A DNA stretch of 64,000 nucleotides from Anaerobacillus alkalilacustris (GTDB taxonomy: Bacteria > Bacillota > Bacilli > Bacillales > Anaerobacillaceae). The notes beneath the pieces were generated by a model that saw only the letters and a program-made list of their open reading frames with translations, was not told the DNA's origin and did no database searches. Below, piece by piece: positions 37,277 to 49,036 of this stretch. The first letter of the stretch is position 1; each line of letters starts with the position of its first letter. The stretch is from assembly GCF_001866005.1 (NCBI RefSeq), contig NZ_MLQR01000027.1:145193-209192 (forward strand), read 5' to 3'. A program made the translations under genes and the position numbers.

Positions 37277-38313
37277 TCTGCTAATCCTCCAATGTGAACT
37301 CCCTCTTCCTTACAGACACGACCAATAATATATGCTTTTTCTCCTAGGTTCTCAAGCTCTTTAATAGCAGATACAGCTTCCTCTTCAGAGACAACCATAA
37401 CCATTCCAATTCCCATGTTAAAAGTTGAGAACATGTCTTTAAAAGTAATCTCGCCTTTTTCTTTCACTAGGTCAAAAATCGGTTGAATTGGCCATGACCC
37501 ATAGTCAATCTCTGCCCCTAAACCAGAAGGTAAGGTTCTAGGTATATTCTCATAAAAACCACCACCAGTAATATGAGAAAGACCTTTTAAATTAAACTTT
37601 TTAAGTACTTCTAAAATTGGCTTCACATAAATTCGTGTTGGTGTTAACAGTTCTTCACCTAATGACTTTTCAAGGTTACCATATTGCTCTTGTAAATCTA
37701 AGTTACTTTCTTCTAAAAGTACTTTCCTCACTAAAGAAAAACCGTTACTATGTAGGCCATTAGAAGAAAGTCCTACAATAACGTCACCTTCGTTAATCTT
37801 TTCGCCTGTTAATAATTTTGATTTATCTACAATACCTACAGAAAAACCTGCAAGGTCATACTCATCATTACCGTAAAGACCTGGCATTTCAGCTGTTTCG
37901 CCACCAATAAGAGCACACCCTGCTTGCTCACAACCATCTGCAATGCCTTTTACGATTGCTTCAATCTTTACTGGTTCAGCCTTCCCACAAGCAATATAAT
38001 CTAGAAAGTAAAGTGGTTCAGCCCCTTGAACAACGATGTCATTCACGCACATTGCTACTGCATCGATTCCAATTGTGTCATGTTTGTCAAGCATAAATGC
38101 TAGCATTAATTTCGTTCCTACACCGTCTGTACCAGATACTAAAACAGGTTCGTTTAAATGCTTAAAACTAGTAAGGTTAAACATCGCTCCAAAAGAACCT
38201 AAACCACCTAAAACTTCAGGACGGATTGTCTTTTTCACATGCTTTTTCATACGTTCCACAGCTTCATATCCTGCTTCAATATCTACTCCTGCTCGTTTAT
38301 ATGCACTAGACAT
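37273..38313 (-). CDS. purM: Phosphoribosylformylglycinamidine cyclo-ligase PurM, copy A
   Basis: AIR synthetase (346 aa), step 5, of the PurM/PurL ATP-binding superfamily. Seen: [24 protein letters not shown], and [13 protein letters not shown]. The ATG at 38311-38313 ([12 protein letters not shown]) follows GGAGG by 6 bases. Upstream in-frame codons pass through the purF-purM hairpin and are not used. Confidence 0.98.
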   Translation of the reverse strand: MSSAYKRAGVDIEAGYEAVERMKKHVKKTIRPEVLGGLGSFGAMFNLTSFKHLNEPVLVSGTDGVGTKLMLAFMLDKHDTIGIDAVAMCVNDIVVQGAEPLYFLDYIACGKAEPVKIEAIVKGIADGCEQAGCALIGGETAEMPGLYGNDEYDLAGFSVGIVDKSKLLTGEKINEGDVIVGLSSNGLHSNGFSLVRKVLLEESNLDLQEQYGNLEKSLGEELLTPTRIYVKPILEVLKKFNLKGLSHITGGGFYENIPRTLPSGLGAEIDYGSWPIQPIFDLVKEKGEITFKDMFSTFNMGIGMVMVVSEEEAVSAIKELENLGEKAYIIGRVCKEEGVHIGGLAE

Positions 38314-38341
38314 AGTTACCTCCAAGTTAAATGTAAATGGA

Positions 38342-38410
38342 GAATGTAGAATTGGGCTGAGAAGCGCATCAATACCTTTCTCAACCCTATTCATTCTAAA
38401 CTCTACATTC
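38342..38410 (-). other. Long stem-loop between purF and purM, copy A
   Basis: GAATGTAGA (38342-38350) pairs with TCTACATTC (38402-38410). Inside, GGGCTGAGAA pairs with TTCTCAACCC with one mismatch. No release tract follows, so it probably tunes mRNA stability or the purF/purM ratio. Confidence 0.6.
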
Positions 38411-38429
38411 AATAATCTATATTTTTAAA

Positions 38430-39851
38430 TTAGCATTTCACTAATTTTGTTTCTTCATTTTTGTTTCCACGATAGATCTCAGTAGGATACTTTCCTGTAA
38501 AGCAAGCGAGACACTGACCGTTGTTAACTTGATCAGTACTTCTACCTACTCCTTTCAATAAACCTTCTACACTTAAGAAAGCGAGGGTATCCGCACCAAT
38601 TTCTTGTCTGATTTGTTCAATGCTGTGTGAAGATGCGATAAGTTCAGACGTTGTTGACGTATCAATTCCATAATAACAAGGATTTGTAATTGGTGGTGAA
38701 CTAATACGAACATGAACTTCTGTTGCACCAGCTTCTCTTAACAAGGTAACGATCCTTCTACTTGTCGTACCACGTACTATAGAATCGTCAATCATTACCA
38801 CACGTTTTCCTTCTACAACACCACGTACTGCAGAAAGCTTCATTTTCACACCTTGTTCACGAAGTTCCTGTGAAGGTTGAATGAACGTTCTACCTACGTA
38901 ACGATTTTTAATTAAACCTAACTCATACGGAATACCTGACTTTTCAGCATAACCTATCGCTGCTGAAATACTTGAGTCAGGGACTCCAGTAACAACATCT
39001 GCTTCTACAGGAAATTCTATAGCCAGTTGCTTACCTAGACTTTTCCTAGCACTATGAACATTAATTTCATCTACATTGCTATCAGGTCGAGCAAAATATA
39101 CGTACTCCATGCTGCAGATTGTGCGGTGAATCGGTTCTGCAAAGCGTTCCGAACGAAGACCTTCTTCATTTATAATGATTAATTCTCCTGGCTTTACTTC
39201 CCGTTCAAATGTAGCTCCCACAACATCAAAAGCACATGTTTCTGACGCAAATACATAAGCTTCTCCTAAACGGCCGATGGAAAGTGGGCGCAGTCCATTC
39301 GGGTCGAGAGCAACCATTAATTGATTTTCAGTCATAACCATGAAAGCAAAAGCACCTTCAATTTGTTTTAGAGCATTTTTCATTCTCTCATCAAGCGGTA
39401 AATCACTGCTACGTCTAATTAAATGTGCTAGTACTTCTGTATCTGAAGTCGTTTGAAATATACTTCCTTGTTCTTCAAGTTGAAGTTTTAACTTATTTGC
39501 ATTTACTAAATTTCCATTATGAGCTAATGCTAAACTGCCTGTTTGCGATTTAAATAATAAGGGTTGAGTATTAGCCAAGCCACCACCACCAGCAGTGGAG
39601 TAACGGACATGACCAATTGCACCCTTCCCATGTAACGTCTCAATTTCTCCTTTAGAGAACACTTCGGTTACTAGTCCAAGACCTTTATGGATATTTATAG
39701 TTTCACCATCAGTAACAACGATTCCAGTTCCTTCTTGGCCACGATGTTGAAGGCTGTGCAATCCATAGTATGTTATTTGTGCAGCATCAGGATGTCCCCA
39801 TACTCCAAAGACTCCACACTCTTCATTAAGACCTTTTATTTCAGCAAACAT
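38430..39851 (-). CDS. purF: Amidophosphoribosyltransferase PurF, copy A
   Basis: First committed step: PRPP plus glutamine to phosphoribosylamine. 473 aa. Translation from the ATG at 39849-39851 gives an 11-residue propeptide [11 protein letters not shown] ending before nucleophile Cys12 (CGVFGVW). The PRPP loop [14 protein letters not shown] is present, and CLAC near the C-terminus matches the Fe-S cysteines of the B. subtilis type. A TTG six codons upstream overlaps the AAAGGAG site and is rejected. The start lies inside the end of purL (16 bases). Confidence 0.98.
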   Translation of the reverse strand: MFAEIKGLNEECGVFGVWGHPDAAQITYYGLHSLQHRGQEGTGIVVTDGETINIHKGLGLVTEVFSKGEIETLHGKGAIGHVRYSTAGGGGLANTQPLLFKSQTGSLALAHNGNLVNANKLKLQLEEQGSIFQTTSDTEVLAHLIRRSSDLPLDERMKNALKQIEGAFAFMVMTENQLMVALDPNGLRPLSIGRLGEAYVFASETCAFDVVGATFEREVKPGELIIINEEGLRSERFAEPIHRTICSMEYVYFARPDSNVDEINVHSARKSLGKQLAIEFPVEADVVTGVPDSSISAAIGYAEKSGIPYELGLIKNRYVGRTFIQPSQELREQGVKMKLSAVRGVVEGKRVVMIDDSIVRGTTSRRIVTLLREAGATEVHVRISSPPITNPCYYGIDTSTTSELIASSHSIEQIRQEIGADTLAFLSVEGLLKGVGRSTDQVNNGQCLACFTGKYPTEIYRGNKNEETKLVKC

Positions 39852-42052
39852 GGAATAGCTCCTTTCCAAGCCTCTTGCAATTCTTTTGTTGCAGCTTGAA
39901 TAACAGGTTCACCACTATCATTTACAATTGTAAGACCTGATTCAACTACTTCACCGATGCAAGTTGCATTTACTAAGCGTTCAAATTCTGCTTTTTTATC
40001 TTTTGAAACAGAAACAACAAAACGACTTTGGCTCTCTGCAAATAGTGCTGTTACAGCCTCACCGCTAATTGAAACTTTAGCACCAACATTTCCGTCCATC
40101 ATACATTCAGCAACTGCCACAGCAAGACCACCTTCAGCAACATCATGAGCTGATGCAACTACACCTGAACGAATGGCCGTTAATAACTGTTGTTGGCGTT
40201 CTTTTTCAACGTCTAAATCAATACTTGGAGACTTACCAGAAATCTCACCTTCTAGTAGTTTTTGTAGCTCGCTTCCACCAAATTCAGGTTTCGTTTCACC
40301 AATTAAGTAAATAAGGTCTCCTACATTTTTAAAGCTTTGTGTTGTAATGTAATCTAAATGATCAATAAGACCTACCATACCAATAACTGGAGTTGGATAA
40401 ACAGCTACTCCACTTCTTTCATTATAAAGAGAAACATTTCCACCGATAACAGGTGTTTCAAGAACACGACATGCTTCACTTAATCCGTCAGTAGACTTTT
40501 CAAGTTGCCAGAAAATCTCAGGTTTTTCTGGATTACCATAATTTAAACAGTCTGTTACACCAAGAGGAGTTGCCCCAGAACAAACAAGGTTTCTAGCTGC
40601 CTCAGCGATTGCAATTTTCCCACCCATTTCAGGATCTAGATATAAATAACGAGAATTACAATCAGTCGTCATTGCTAGTGCTTTATTTGTATCACGAATA
40701 CGAAGTACTGCCGCATCAGAACCTGGCGATACAACTGTATTAGTACGAACCATATAATCATATTGGTCATAAACCCATTCTTTACTAGCGATTGTCGGTT
40801 GAGCCAATAAGCTTAATAACGTTTCTTTCACGTCATTTACTTTTGGTACAACCTCTTCTTGTTGTTGGAACTTTCGGAAATATTCAGGTTCACGTGATGG
40901 TTTATGATACACTGGTGCATCTTCTGCTAATGCATCTACTGGTACTTCAGCCGCGACCTCACCTTTAAAAATTAGACGAAGCTTTTTATCATCAGTTACT
41001 TTACCAACAATTTTAGATAATAAGCCCCAGCGATCAAAAATTTCTTGAATTTCTGCTTCACGGCCTTTTTTTACAACAATTAACATACGCTCTTGGGATT
41101 CTGACAACATCATCTCATATGGAGTCATTCCTAATTCACGTTGTGGAACTTCATCTAAGTTTAATTCAATCCCAGATCCTGCCTTACTCGCCATTTCTGC
41201 TGAAGAAGAAGTAAGCCCAGCGGCCCCCATGTCTTGAATACCTACTAATGCATCTGACTTAATTAGGTCAAGGCAAGCCTCAAGAAGAAGTTTTTCCATA
41301 AAAGGATCTCCAACTTGAACTGCTGGACGCTTTGCATCTGAATCTTCATCTAATTCTTCAGAAGCAAACGTTGCACCATGAATACCATCACGACCAGTAC
41401 TTGCGCCAACGTACATAACTGAGTTTCCAACACCTTTTGCTTGACCCTTTTGAATATCTTTATGATCAATTAAACCAACACACATTGCATTTACTAGTGG
41501 ATTTCCTTCATAACAAGGATCAAATTGAACTTCTCCACCAACAGTTGGGATACCGATACAGTTACCGTAGCCAGCAATTCCAGCTACTACTTCTTCAAAC
41601 AAATACTTAACCTTCGGAGTTTTTAACTCACCGAAGCGAAGTGAATTTAATAAAGCAATTGGACGGGCACCCATTGAGAAAACGTCACGAATAATTCCCC
41701 CCACACCAGTTGCTGCACCTTGATATGGTTCAATCGCTGATGGATGGTTATGACTCTCAATTTTGAAAACTACGGCTTGATCATCGTTAATATCGATGAT
41801 ACCCGCTCCTTCTCCTGGCCCTTGAAGTACTCTCTCTCCAGTGATAGGGAATTTCTTTAGTAATACTTTTGAATTCTTATAAGAACAGTGTTCACTCCAC
41901 ATAACAGAAAACAATCCAGTTTCTGTCCAATTCGGAAGGCGACCAAGAATTTTTTCAACTAATTGAAACTCATCATCATTTAAGCCCATGTCGGCATAGA
42001 GACGTTTTTCTTTAATCATTTCTGCTGTTGGTTCTTTAAACGTTAAGGACAT
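39836..42052 (-). CDS. purL: Phosphoribosylformylglycinamidine synthase subunit PurL, copy A
   Basis: FGAR amidotransferase synthetase subunit (738 aa, the small PurL type that needs PurQ and PurS), step 4. Seen: [14 protein letters not shown] near residue 50, [48 protein letters not shown] and the second-half [19 protein letters not shown] has GGAGGG 6 bases upstream and overlaps purQ by 17 bases. Confidence 0.98.
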   Translation of the reverse strand: MSLTFKEPTAEMIKEKRLYADMGLNDDEFQLVEKILGRLPNWTETGLFSVMWSEHCSYKNSKVLLKKFPITGERVLQGPGEGAGIIDINDDQAVVFKIESHNHPSAIEPYQGAATGVGGIIRDVFSMGARPIALLNSLRFGELKTPKVKYLFEEVVAGIAGYGNCIGIPTVGGEVQFDPCYEGNPLVNAMCVGLIDHKDIQKGQAKGVGNSVMYVGASTGRDGIHGATFASEELDEDSDAKRPAVQVGDPFMEKLLLEACLDLIKSDALVGIQDMGAAGLTSSSAEMASKAGSGIELNLDEVPQRELGMTPYEMMLSESQERMLIVVKKGREAEIQEIFDRWGLLSKIVGKVTDDKKLRLIFKGEVAAEVPVDALAEDAPVYHKPSREPEYFRKFQQQEEVVPKVNDVKETLLSLLAQPTIASKEWVYDQYDYMVRTNTVVSPGSDAAVLRIRDTNKALAMTTDCNSRYLYLDPEMGGKIAIAEAARNLVCSGATPLGVTDCLNYGNPEKPEIFWQLEKSTDGLSEACRVLETPVIGGNVSLYNERSGVAVYPTPVIGMVGLIDHLDYITTQSFKNVGDLIYLIGETKPEFGGSELQKLLEGEISGKSPSIDLDVEKERQQQLLTAIRSGVVASAHDVAEGGLAVAVAECMMDGNVGAKVSISGEAVTALFAESQSRFVVSVSKDKKAEFERLVNATCIGEVVESGLTIVNDSGEPVIQAATKELQEAWKGAIPCLLK

Positions 42053-42719
42053 GTGCTTCCCTCCAGTTTCTTAAAATTGATTTAAATAAGTTCAGACCAT
42101 CGGCGCTACCAATTAATTGATCTACAGCGCGTTCAGGGTGAGGCATCATACCAAGAACATTACCTTTTTCGTTCGTAATTCCTGCAATGTCATTAATAGA
42201 TCCATTAAAGTTGTTTTTATAACGGAATACAATTTGATTGTTAGCTTCTAAAGCTTTTAACGTTTCATCATCACAGTAATAATTCCCTTCACCATGAGCA
42301 ACAGGAATAACAATCTCTTGTTTATTTTCATATCCAGAAGTAAACATCGTTTCATTATTTTCAACAACAAGAGTAGCAGGACGACAGATAAACTTAAGGT
42401 TTTTATTACGAATCAATGCACCAGGTAGTAAACCTGATTCGACAAGAACTTGAAATCCATTACAAACTCCTAGTACTGGCTTTCCTGCTTCAGCTGCTTT
42501 TTTCACTGACTCCATTACGTTTGAAAAGTGAGCAATCGCTCCACAACGAAGATAATCTCCATATGAGAAACCACCAGGTAGAAGAATAGCATCAAATCGA
42601 TCTAAATCCGTTTCAGAATGCCAAACATACTCTACTTCTTCTCCAAGTTCATCACGAATAGCATGGTACATATCTACATCACAGTTTGACCCTGGAAAAA
42701 CGATACATGCAAATCTCAT
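42036..42719 (-). CDS. purQ: FGAM synthase glutaminase subunit PurQ, copy A
   Basis: Class I glutamine amidotransferase (227 aa) feeding ammonia to PurL. The catalytic Cys is in GVCNGFQ (about residue 86), and His/Glu are in [10 protein letters not shown] near the C-terminus. Start overlaps the purS stop by 4 bases, behind GAGGAGG. Confidence 0.98.
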   Translation of the reverse strand: MRFACIVFPGSNCDVDMYHAIRDELGEEVEYVWHSETDLDRFDAILLPGGFSYGDYLRCGAIAHFSNVMESVKKAAEAGKPVLGVCNGFQVLVESGLLPGALIRNKNLKFICRPATLVVENNETMFTSGYENKQEIVIPVAHGEGNYYCDDETLKALEANNQIVFRYKNNFNGSINDIAGITNEKGNVLGMMPHPERAVDQLIGSADGLNLFKSILRNWREAHVLNV

Positions 42720-42970
42720 GAAGGAATAACCTCCTCAATTTCATAACGATAATCTTCAATAACTGTATTAGCTAATAGCTTCTCACACATTTCTTTAACA
42801 CGAGCATCAACATCTTTTTCATTTTTCTTTAATGTTAACTCCATATACTTACCGATACGTACATCTTGTACTTCGTCATACGTAAGAGCATGAAGCGATG
42901 TTGTTACAGCACTTCCTTGTGGATCGAGAACACTTTCTCTTAACGTGATAAAAACCTTTACTTTAAACAT
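42716..42970 (-). CDS. purS: FGAM synthase accessory subunit PurS, copy A
   Basis: 84-residue protein that bridges PurL and PurQ in the three-part FGAM synthase. The usual start [17 protein letters not shown] and the [15 protein letters not shown] segment are seen. Overlaps purC by 8 bases and purQ by 4. Confidence 0.97.
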   Translation of the reverse strand: MFKVKVFITLRESVLDPQGSAVTTSLHALTYDEVQDVRIGKYMELTLKKNEKDVDARVKEMCEKLLANTVIEDYRYEIEEVIPS

Positions 42971-43682
42971 TTGATGTTCCTCCTAGTCTTGTTAAAATTT
43001 CTTCATATCCTTCTGTTAAGCTGCCAAGGTTTCGTCGAAATAAATCTTTATCAAACTTTTGGTTTGTCTCCATATCCCACAGACGACATGTGTCGGGAGA
43101 AATTTCATCAGCTAGTAAAACCTCTCCACTCTCTGTAACTCCAAATTCTAATTTAAAATCGACTAACCGAACATTTATTTCCTTAAATAACTCTAATAAA
43201 AACTCATTAACCTTTAGTGCGTTAGTTTTCATGATCTCTAATTGTTCTGGGGATGCTATATCTAATAGACGGATATGATCTTCATTTATTAGAGGATCAC
43301 CAAGCGCGTCATCTTTATAGTACAGTTCTACAATAGTTGTATTTAATTGAATGCCTTCCTCTAAACCAAGTCTCTTTGAAAGGCTTCCAGCTGCTACATT
43401 ACGAACAACTACTTCAAGCGGAATGATCGTTACTTTACGCACTAGCTGCTCAGTATCTGATAGATTTTCAATAAAATGGTTATTAATTCCCGCTTCCTTT
43501 AAGCTTTGAAAGATTTGGGAAGTAATTAGATTATTCAATCTAGATTTACCAGCAATTTTATCCTTTTTTTCCCCATTAAAAGCAGTGGCATCGTCTTTGT
43601 ATTCTATCCACAAAACATCTTGATCATCGGTTTGATAAATCTTTTTTGCTTTGCCTTCGTATAAAAGCCCATTTTTATTCAC
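42963..43682 (-). CDS. purC: SAICAR synthase PurC, copy A
   Basis: Joins aspartate to CAIR (239 aa). Seen: [15 protein letters not shown] at the start, [31 protein letters not shown], and [14 protein letters not shown]. The GTG at 43680-43682 follows GGAGGG by 6 bases. An upstream ATG at 43721 would run through the intergenic hairpin and the ribosome-binding site. Confidence 0.97.
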   Translation of the reverse strand: MNKNGLLYEGKAKKIYQTDDQDVLWIEYKDDATAFNGEKKDKIAGKSRLNNLITSQIFQSLKEAGINNHFIENLSDTEQLVRKVTIIPLEVVVRNVAAGSLSKRLGLEEGIQLNTTIVELYYKDDALGDPLINEDHIRLLDIASPEQLEIMKTNALKVNEFLLELFKEINVRLVDFKLEFGVTESGEVLLADEISPDTCRLWDMETNQKFDKDLFRRNLGSLTEGYEEILTRLGGTSNV

Positions 43683-43708
43683 GTTTCGCCCTCCAAAATC
43701 TTGGTTTA

Positions 43709-43747
43709 GAGTGCAGAACACTTAACATTTAAGACCGTTCTACACTC
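43709..43747 (-). other. Stem-loop between purB and purC, copy A
   Basis: On the minus strand GAGTGTAGAAC pairs with GTTCTGCACTC over 11 positions (one G-U) around a 17-base loop. The TGTAGAA word is shared with the purF-purM hairpin, so both may derive from one small repeat family. Confidence 0.6.
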
Positions 43748-43759
43748 TTCAATTGTAAA

Positions 43760-45055
43760 TTACTTCAATCCTACTCTTTCAAAAATTGTATCTACATGTT
43801 TTAAGTGGTGATTATAGTCGAAACAATCGTTAATCTCTTCTTCACTTAGTAAAGATGTAATTTTTTCATCTGCTTGTACAAGTTCACGGAATTGAACTCC
43901 ACGCTCCCAAGCTTCCATTGCCTTTGGTTGTACTAAGTCGTAAGCTTCTTCACGAACCATTCCCTTATCAATAAGAGATAAAAGAACACGTTGAGAGTAG
44001 ATTAATCCGTATGTTCTCGTCATATTACGCTTCATATTTTCTGGGAATACCGTTAAGTTTTTCACGATATTTCCGAAGCGATTTAACATATAGTTTAGGG
44101 CGATTGTTGCATCTGGAATGATAATTCTTTCTGCTGAAGAATGAGAAATATCTCTTTCATGCCAAAGTGCAACATTTTCATAGGCAGTAACCATATGGCC
44201 ACGTAAAACACGAGCTAGTCCAGTCATATTTTCAGAACCGATCGGGTTACGCTTATGAGGCATTGCTGAAGATCCTTTTTGACCTTTAGCAAAGAACTCT
44301 TCGACTTCACGCGTTTCACTTTTTTGAAGACCTCGAATTTCTACAGCCATTTTTTCAATTGAAGCACCAATTAAAGCGAGTGTCCCGATATAGTTAGCAT
44401 GACGATCACGCTGTAGGGTTTGTGTAGAAACTGAAGCACGCTCAAGCCCTAAATTTTCACAAACATATTGCTCAACGAAAGGATCAATGTTTGCATACGT
44501 ACCAACAGCTCCAGAAATCTTTCCTACACGTACACCTTCTGCAGCTTGCTTAAATCTTTCTAGGTTACGTTTCATTTCTTCATACCATAAAGCAAGCTTT
44601 AATCCGAACGTTGTAGGTTCAGCATGAACACCATGAGTACGTCCCATCATTACGGTGTCTTTATGTTCAATTGCTTTATTTTTTAAAATCTCAATAAAGT
44701 TTTTAATATCATTTTCTAAAATTTCATTTGCTTGCTTTAATAAATATGAAATAGCCGTGTCAACAACATCTGTTGAAGTTAAGCCGTAATGAACCCACTT
44801 TCTTTCTTCACCGAGCGTTTCTGAGACCGCTCTGGTAAAAGCTACAACATCATGTCTTGTTTCTTCTTCTATTTCTAAAATACGTTTAATATCAAAGGAA
44901 GCATTTTCTCTAATTTTTTTTACATCTTCCTTTGGGATGTCTCCTAATTCAGCCCAAGCCTCACAAGCCACGATTTCTACCTCTAACCAAGCTTTAAAAC
45001 GATTTTCATCTGTCCAAATCGCTCCCATTTCCGGTCTCGTATAACGTTCAATCAT
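43760..45055 (-). CDS. purB: Adenylosuccinate lyase PurB, copy A
   Basis: Fumarate-releasing lyase (431 aa) acting on SAICAR and on adenylosuccinate. The signature [16 protein letters not shown] and the TSTDVVDT and [10 protein letters not shown] motifs are present. ATG at 45053-45055 lies 9 bases after GGGGG and inside the end of purK by translational overlap. An in-frame start at 45082 is deeper within purK and lacks a site. Confidence 0.98.
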   Translation of the reverse strand: MIERYTRPEMGAIWTDENRFKAWLEVEIVACEAWAELGDIPKEDVKKIRENASFDIKRILEIEEETRHDVVAFTRAVSETLGEERKWVHYGLTSTDVVDTAISYLLKQANEILENDIKNFIEILKNKAIEHKDTVMMGRTHGVHAEPTTFGLKLALWYEEMKRNLERFKQAAEGVRVGKISGAVGTYANIDPFVEQYVCENLGLERASVSTQTLQRDRHANYIGTLALIGASIEKMAVEIRGLQKSETREVEEFFAKGQKGSSAMPHKRNPIGSENMTGLARVLRGHMVTAYENVALWHERDISHSSAERIIIPDATIALNYMLNRFGNIVKNLTVFPENMKRNMTRTYGLIYSQRVLLSLIDKGMVREEAYDLVQPKAMEAWERGVQFRELVQADEKITSLLSEEEINDCFDYNHHLKHVDTIFERVGLK

Positions 45056-45059
45056 TTGT

Positions 45060-46202
45060 TTAAACCCCCATCTTTTCTTCATTCCAAATTTGTAATGCTT
45101 CTACTATTTTCATTGCTTCATCTATAGTAGTGCCAAGCACTGTTAAATGTCCCATCTTTCTTCCTTGCTTTGCTTCTTCTTTTCCGTAAAGGTGAAGATG
45201 ACATTGCTCCATGTTTGGTACACTTTGTAGTACTTGTGGTATATGTTCCCCTAATATATTAACCATAACAGCCGGCTTAAGTAAATTTGTATTACCTAAA
45301 GGCCAGTTACAGATTGCTCGTATGTGTTGATCAAATTGGGACGTTTCACAAGCATTGATTGTGTAATGCCCTGAATTGTGCGGTCTAGGTGCCAATTCAT
45401 TAACATAAATTTCTCCTGTAGGTGTTAAAAACATTTCTACAGCCAAAGTTCCTACTAGTTCAAAGCTTCGTGCTAAATGAAGCGCAACCTGTTCGGCTTT
45501 ACCGATCGTTTCTTCAGTAACTCGAGCAGGAACAATTGACATATGCAAAATATTATTTTCATGAATATTTTCAGTGACAGGAAAAGTTTTTGATTCCCCC
45601 GCTTTATTTCTAGATACAATTACAGATAACTCTTTTTCAAAAGTAATCCATTTTTCTAAAACGAGTTCACCGCGAGTAGATAACTCTTTATATGCTTTTT
45701 CAATATCCTCAGTTTTTCTAATGACAAATTGTCCTTTTCCGTCATATCCACCTCTGCAAGTTTTCAAAACGGCAGGTATACCTAACTTCTTAACGCCCTC
45801 TAATAAATCTTCCTTTGTCATAATTAGATGGTACGGAGCAACTTTAACTCCGGTTGCTTCAATTGCTTTTTTTTCTTTACCACGGTGTTGTGTAGTTGAA
45901 AGTAAGTTACTTCCTTGAGGCAAATTTCCATTTTGTTCAAGCCAATTAGCCGTGTAGCTATCTATATTTTCGAATTCATATGTTAATACATCACAGTTAT
46001 CTAAGAGCTGTTTTGCCCCAGCTAAATCATCATAAGCAGTTAAAATTTCAAGGTCAGAGATTTGTCCGCATGGAGAATTTTCATTTGGCTCAAGTACGGC
46101 TATTCCATACCCCATCTCTCGCGCTGAGATTGCCATCATTCTTCCTAACTGCCCGCCACCTAAAATACCAATTGTACTTCCGGGTAAGATCATTTCTCTC
46201 AC
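45060..46202 (-). CDS. purK: N5-CAIR synthase PurK, copy A
   Basis: ATP-grasp enzyme (380 aa) that carboxylates AIR with bicarbonate. Seen: [26 protein letters not shown], and [19 protein letters not shown] at 46200-46202 overlaps the purE TGA, which suggests coupling. An ATG at 46191-46193 is the alternative start. Overlaps nothing downstream except the purB leader. Confidence 0.97.
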   Translation of the reverse strand: MREMILPGSTIGILGGGQLGRMMAISAREMGYGIAVLEPNENSPCGQISDLEILTAYDDLAGAKQLLDNCDVLTYEFENIDSYTANWLEQNGNLPQGSNLLSTTQHRGKEKKAIEATGVKVAPYHLIMTKEDLLEGVKKLGIPAVLKTCRGGYDGKGQFVIRKTEDIEKAYKELSTRGELVLEKWITFEKELSVIVSRNKAGESKTFPVTENIHENNILHMSIVPARVTEETIGKAEQVALHLARSFELVGTLAVEMFLTPTGEIYVNELAPRPHNSGHYTINACETSQFDQHIRAICNWPLGNTNLLKPAVMVNILGEHIPQVLQSVPNMEQCHLHLYGKEEAKQGRKMGHLTVLGTTIDEAMKIVEALQIWNEEKMGV

Positions 46203-46687
46203 AGATCTTCACTACTTTCTAACACTCGTTTCGTTATTGCCTCTCTTCTAGCTTGTACCGCTTCATCGATAGTTGAAAATTGAGTTGCTAACATTTGTGA
46301 AGCTAAAAGACCCGCATTTTCAGCTCCAGCTTTCCCGATAGCAACGGTTGCTACTGGTATTCCACCAGGCATTTGTACTATGGAAAGTAAAGAATCTAGA
46401 CCATTAAGTGCCTTAGATTGAACTGGTACACCGATAACCGGTAAAGTGGTCTTCGCTGCTACCATCCCAGGTAAATGAGCAGCACCACCCGCACCTGCTA
46501 TAATGACTTTTAACCCTCTATCTTTTGCACTTTCTGCATAACTAAACATCAGATCAGGAGTGCGGTGAGCTGAAACAACCTTTTTTTCATAAGGAACCTT
46601 TAATTCATCAAGAACATTACAGGCATGTTGCATCGTTTCCCAATCAGAAGTACTTCCCATGATTACACCAACTAATGGCTTAGACAT
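46199..46687 (-). CDS. purE: N5-CAIR mutase PurE, copy A
   Basis: Shifts the carboxyl group of N5-CAIR to give CAIR (162 aa). Seen: [14 protein letters not shown] and [25 protein letters not shown]. First structural gene of the operon, with AGGAGGGT before the ATG and a riboswitch-controlled leader. Confidence 0.98.
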   Translation of the reverse strand: MSKPLVGVIMGSTSDWETMQHACNVLDELKVPYEKKVVSAHRTPDLMFSYAESAKDRGLKVIIAGAGGAAHLPGMVAAKTTLPVIGVPVQSKALNGLDSLLSIVQMPGGIPVATVAIGKAGAENAGLLASQMLATQFSTIDEAVQARREAITKRVLESSEDL

Positions 46688-46732
46688 AAAACCCTCCTAT
46701 AAATTAGCTTTAATCTATTTTTATTCTGTCCA

Positions 46733-46975
46733 AAATAAAAAGTCCAAGTATTGATTCTTTATGGAAGAAAGCAATCCTTGGACTTATATTTGTAGTTAAA
46801 TGTATAGAAATGGGGGTCTTTGATAAAGAGAATTTAACTCTTACACAAATTAAATAAACGTTTAATTAATTTAAATGCCCCAGTAAACTACAAGTATATT
46901 GCTTTCCTTCATAGTCCAATGATTTACGGTCATTAGGTAGAAACTTCTGGGCCATATTCCCAATATTATATGAGG
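46733..46975 (-). promoter_or_regulatory. Purine (guanine-class) riboswitch with terminator, copy A
   Basis: The minus strand from 46975 to 46906 reads the purine aptamer: P1 CCTCATATAA, the J1/2 core, the CCCAGAAG..TTTCTACC arm, the TGACCGTAAATCA arm, and the closing GGACTATGAAGG. The C in GACTATG marks guanine/hypoxanthine rather than adenine specificity. A terminator follows at 46785-46733 (AAGTCCAAGGATTG / CAATACTTGGACTT then T-run). Ligand binding should favour the terminator and lower purE operon transcription, as in B. subtilis purE. Confidence 0.95.
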
Positions 46976-47000
46976 AAAATCACGTATTCTTTTCAAGTTT

Positions 47001-47078
47001 ATCTTAGCAGTTTGTAAGAAGATTTGTCAATGAAAAATCGAACGTTTTTTGGTTAACACGCTTACATCGTTCGTTTTT
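47001..47078 (-). promoter_or_regulatory. purE promoter with two inverted PurBoxes, copy A
   Basis: TTGACA (47030-47025) and TAAGAT (47006-47001) are spaced 18 bases and sit about 30 bases before the riboswitch. Upstream, two copies of a 13-base AAAAxCGAACG box point at each other: plus strand 47034-47046 and minus strand 47066-47078. They match the PurR box AWWWCCGAACWWT except at two positions. The distal box overlaps the yebG stop codon. PurR repression and the riboswitch would act in series. Confidence 0.85.
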
Positions 47079-47280
47079 AATCTATTAACTTCCCTTCAAA
47101 TACGATGCTTTGCTTTATTACTTCCTTTTCAAGTTTTCCATTTTTTTTTATTTCATGGAAAACAGGTTCTTCCATTCTCCGAATTGGAGAGTATCCTTCT
47201 TTTTCCATTCTTACTAAACATTGAGAAATCGTCTCGCCTTCCTCTACGAAAAACTTTTTCTTTTTTAGTTTTTTCTCCAT
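47077..47280 (-). CDS. yebG: NETI-motif small protein YebG, copy A
   Basis: 67-residue basic protein with EEGETISQCLVRMEKEGYSPIRRMEEPVF, which carries the ETI core that names the family. Function unknown. It follows yebE by 8 bases and lies directly before purE, as in B. subtilis. GGAGGT lies 10 bases before the ATG. Confidence 0.88.
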   Translation of the reverse strand: MEKKLKKKKFFVEEGETISQCLVRMEKEGYSPIRRMEEPVFHEIKKNGKLEKEVIKQSIVFEGKLID

Positions 47281-47288
47281 TACTTAAT

Positions 47289-47828
47289 CTACCTCCGAAT
47301 TCCTTTAAGCCAGAAGCCACCAAAAAAAGTCTTCGGTTCGTGCGAGATTATAAAGGCTTTAGGATCTAAGTCTTTAATAGTTTTGTATAGTGATTTTTCT
47401 GATTTTCTTGAAGTCAAAATTTCCATCATCATACGCTCACCTTCACGTCCATACGCAACCCAGTTGGTAACCCCATAACCTTTATCTCTTAAAACGTTAG
47501 GTATATCTGGTTCGTACTCCTTCGTAATTACATTTACCGTAATATAACCTAATGCCAATTTTTCCTCTATTTTCATTCCTACTAAAACACCTATAGCATA
47601 ACCAATTGCGTATGCTATTAGGTTCTCTACTCGATTTAAATTATCAAGCACTAACCCAAGTCCTATAATATAAATAATTACCTCTACAATACTTGTTAAA
47701 GCGGCAAAGTAACGTTGACCCTTTAGTGTGAAGATCATACGTATCGTAAACAGAGTCACATAAACGATATTAATTGCTAAAATGATTACAATCATTCCTA
47801 GTGCAGTATTTAAAATTGACTCAATCAT
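47289..47828 (-). CDS. yebE: UPF0316/DUF2179 membrane protein YebE, copy A
   Basis: 179-residue membrane protein. Three hydrophobic helices (about residues 8-28, 38-58 and 62-85) are followed by a soluble DUF2179 domain ([22 protein letters not shown]). ATG at 47826-47828 has AAAGGAGG 8 bases upstream. A start at 47936 would pass through that site and is rejected. DUF2179 proteins are suspected regulatory membrane proteins; function not established. Confidence 0.9.
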   Translation of the reverse strand: MIESILNTALGMIVIILAINIVYVTLFTIRMIFTLKGQRYFAALTSIVEVIIYIIGLGLVLDNLNRVENLIAYAIGYAIGVLVGMKIEEKLALGYITVNVITKEYEPDIPNVLRDKGYGVTNWVAYGREGERMMMEILTSRKSEKSLYKTIKDLDPKAFIISHEPKTFFGGFWLKGIRR

Positions 47829-48424
47829 TGTATACCCTCCTTTATTAAAATTAATCGAAAGAATACTAGTCCTTCTACACCTCATACCTATTTGATAGTG
47901 CTTTAGCACTCTTCGAAATCCTGTTAAGGATAACATGAATAGTAATGAATGAAAAGAAAATGTTATGTTTCATTAATAGGATATCCAATTCCTTACGTCC
48001 CTTTGAAAAACTATTTGTTGTTTTAATGTTTGAAGCACTTTTATCTGCGAATAAGTTTTTTTAAAAACACTTCTAGTTATACTTAATCAATCAAAGTGTA
48101 CAATATATTCATTCATTGTAATCTCATAATTTTTTGTTTTCATTAAGAAACTTATCTAGTTACTTTGAACCGTTCGTTACTAAATAAAGATTTATGAGCT
48201 CGTTTTTAGTAAATAGAAATTCACTCAAATGAGTAGATTTTCTTTATCTTTAAATAAAAAGAACAGTTAGCCATTAATTTACTAATGTTAAGATAATTAA
48301 ATCGCTAAGACTTTATAAGTAGATGATCCTTCTGCTCCAATTTCTTTCGCATCTCTAATTATAAAATACTTTTTGTTGTAGTAAAATTAAGGTCAAAATA
48401 TATTTACTTGTAGGAGATTGAAAA
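47829..48424. promoter_or_regulatory. 596-base gap between yebE and maa, copy A; candidate yebE promoter
   Basis: No gene seen. On the minus strand TTGTAC (48103-48098) and TATAAC (48081-48076) are spaced 16 bases and could start a yebE-yebG transcript with a leader of about 240 bases. A small palindrome AGTGCTTTAGCACT lies at 47897-47910 within that leader. Inverted A/T-rich pieces near 48180-48260 have no clear meaning. Confidence 0.35.
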
Positions 48425-48985
48425 ATGAAATCAGAAAAAGAAAAAATGTTAACTGGAGAACTTTACAATGCTGGTGACCAAGAGTTAGTTATAGATCGTG
48501 AACATGCACGAAGAAAAACAAGAATTTACAACCAAACTTTAGAAACCGAAGGAAATGAACGTTTAAGACTTTTAAAAGAGTTATTCGGTTCAACTGGGGG
48601 CAACTTATACATCGAGCCAACTTTCCGTTGTGACTACGGATACAATATCCATGTAGGTGACAACTTCTATGCTAACTTTGATTGCGTTATTCTAGATGTT
48701 TGTGAAGTTCGAATAGGGGATAATTGTTTTATTGCACCAGGTGTGCATATCTATACAGCTACACATCCTCTAAACCCTTTCGAACGTAATTCCGGAGCAG
48801 AGTTTGGAAAAGCTGTTACTATTGGCAATAATGCGTGGATTGGAGGTAGAGCCATAATTAATCCTGGAGTTACTATAGGAAATAATGTAGTTATTGCTTC
48901 AGGAGCAGTCGTAACGAAGGATGTACCTGATAATGTTGTTGTAGGAGGAAATCCCGCAAGAATAATTAAGAAAATTTTCACTTAA
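48425..48985 (+). CDS. maa: Maltose O-acetyltransferase family protein, copy A
   Basis: Acetyl-CoA-dependent sugar acetyltransferase (186 aa) of the left-handed beta-helix type. Seen: N-terminal cap [16 protein letters not shown], hexapeptide repeats through the middle ([32 protein letters not shown]), catalytic His in TATHPL, and the C-terminal [13 protein letters not shown]. Runs opposite to its neighbours, behind GTAGGAGA. Acts in the cytosol on maltose or glucose in the known enzymes. Confidence 0.93.
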   Translation: MKSEKEKMLTGELYNAGDQELVIDREHARRKTRIYNQTLETEGNERLRLLKELFGSTGGNLYIEPTFRCDYGYNIHVGDNFYANFDCVILDVCEVRIGDNCFIAPGVHIYTATHPLNPFERNSGAEFGKAVTIGNNAWIGGRAIINPGVTIGNNVVIASGAVVTKDVPDNVVVGGNPARIIKKIFT

Positions 48986-49003
48986 TTAAGTTAAAACTTA
49001 TTT

Positions 49004-49036
49004 CCGGTCACGATAATACTTTCGTGACCGGTTTGT
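49004..49036 (+). terminator. Terminator of maa, copy A
   Basis: CCGGTCACGA and TCGTGACCGG form a perfect 10-bp stem around an 8-base loop, 18 bases after the stop codon. The following T-rich stretch is short. The next 270 bases (to 49304) show no gene or RNA I recognise. Confidence 0.75.

Noticed and set aside
47897..47912. TTAGCACTC, half of a CIRCE (HrcA) operator, within a palindrome AGTGCTTTAGCACT
   Set aside because: The second CIRCE half is not at the required 9-base spacing, and the genes nearby are not chaperones.
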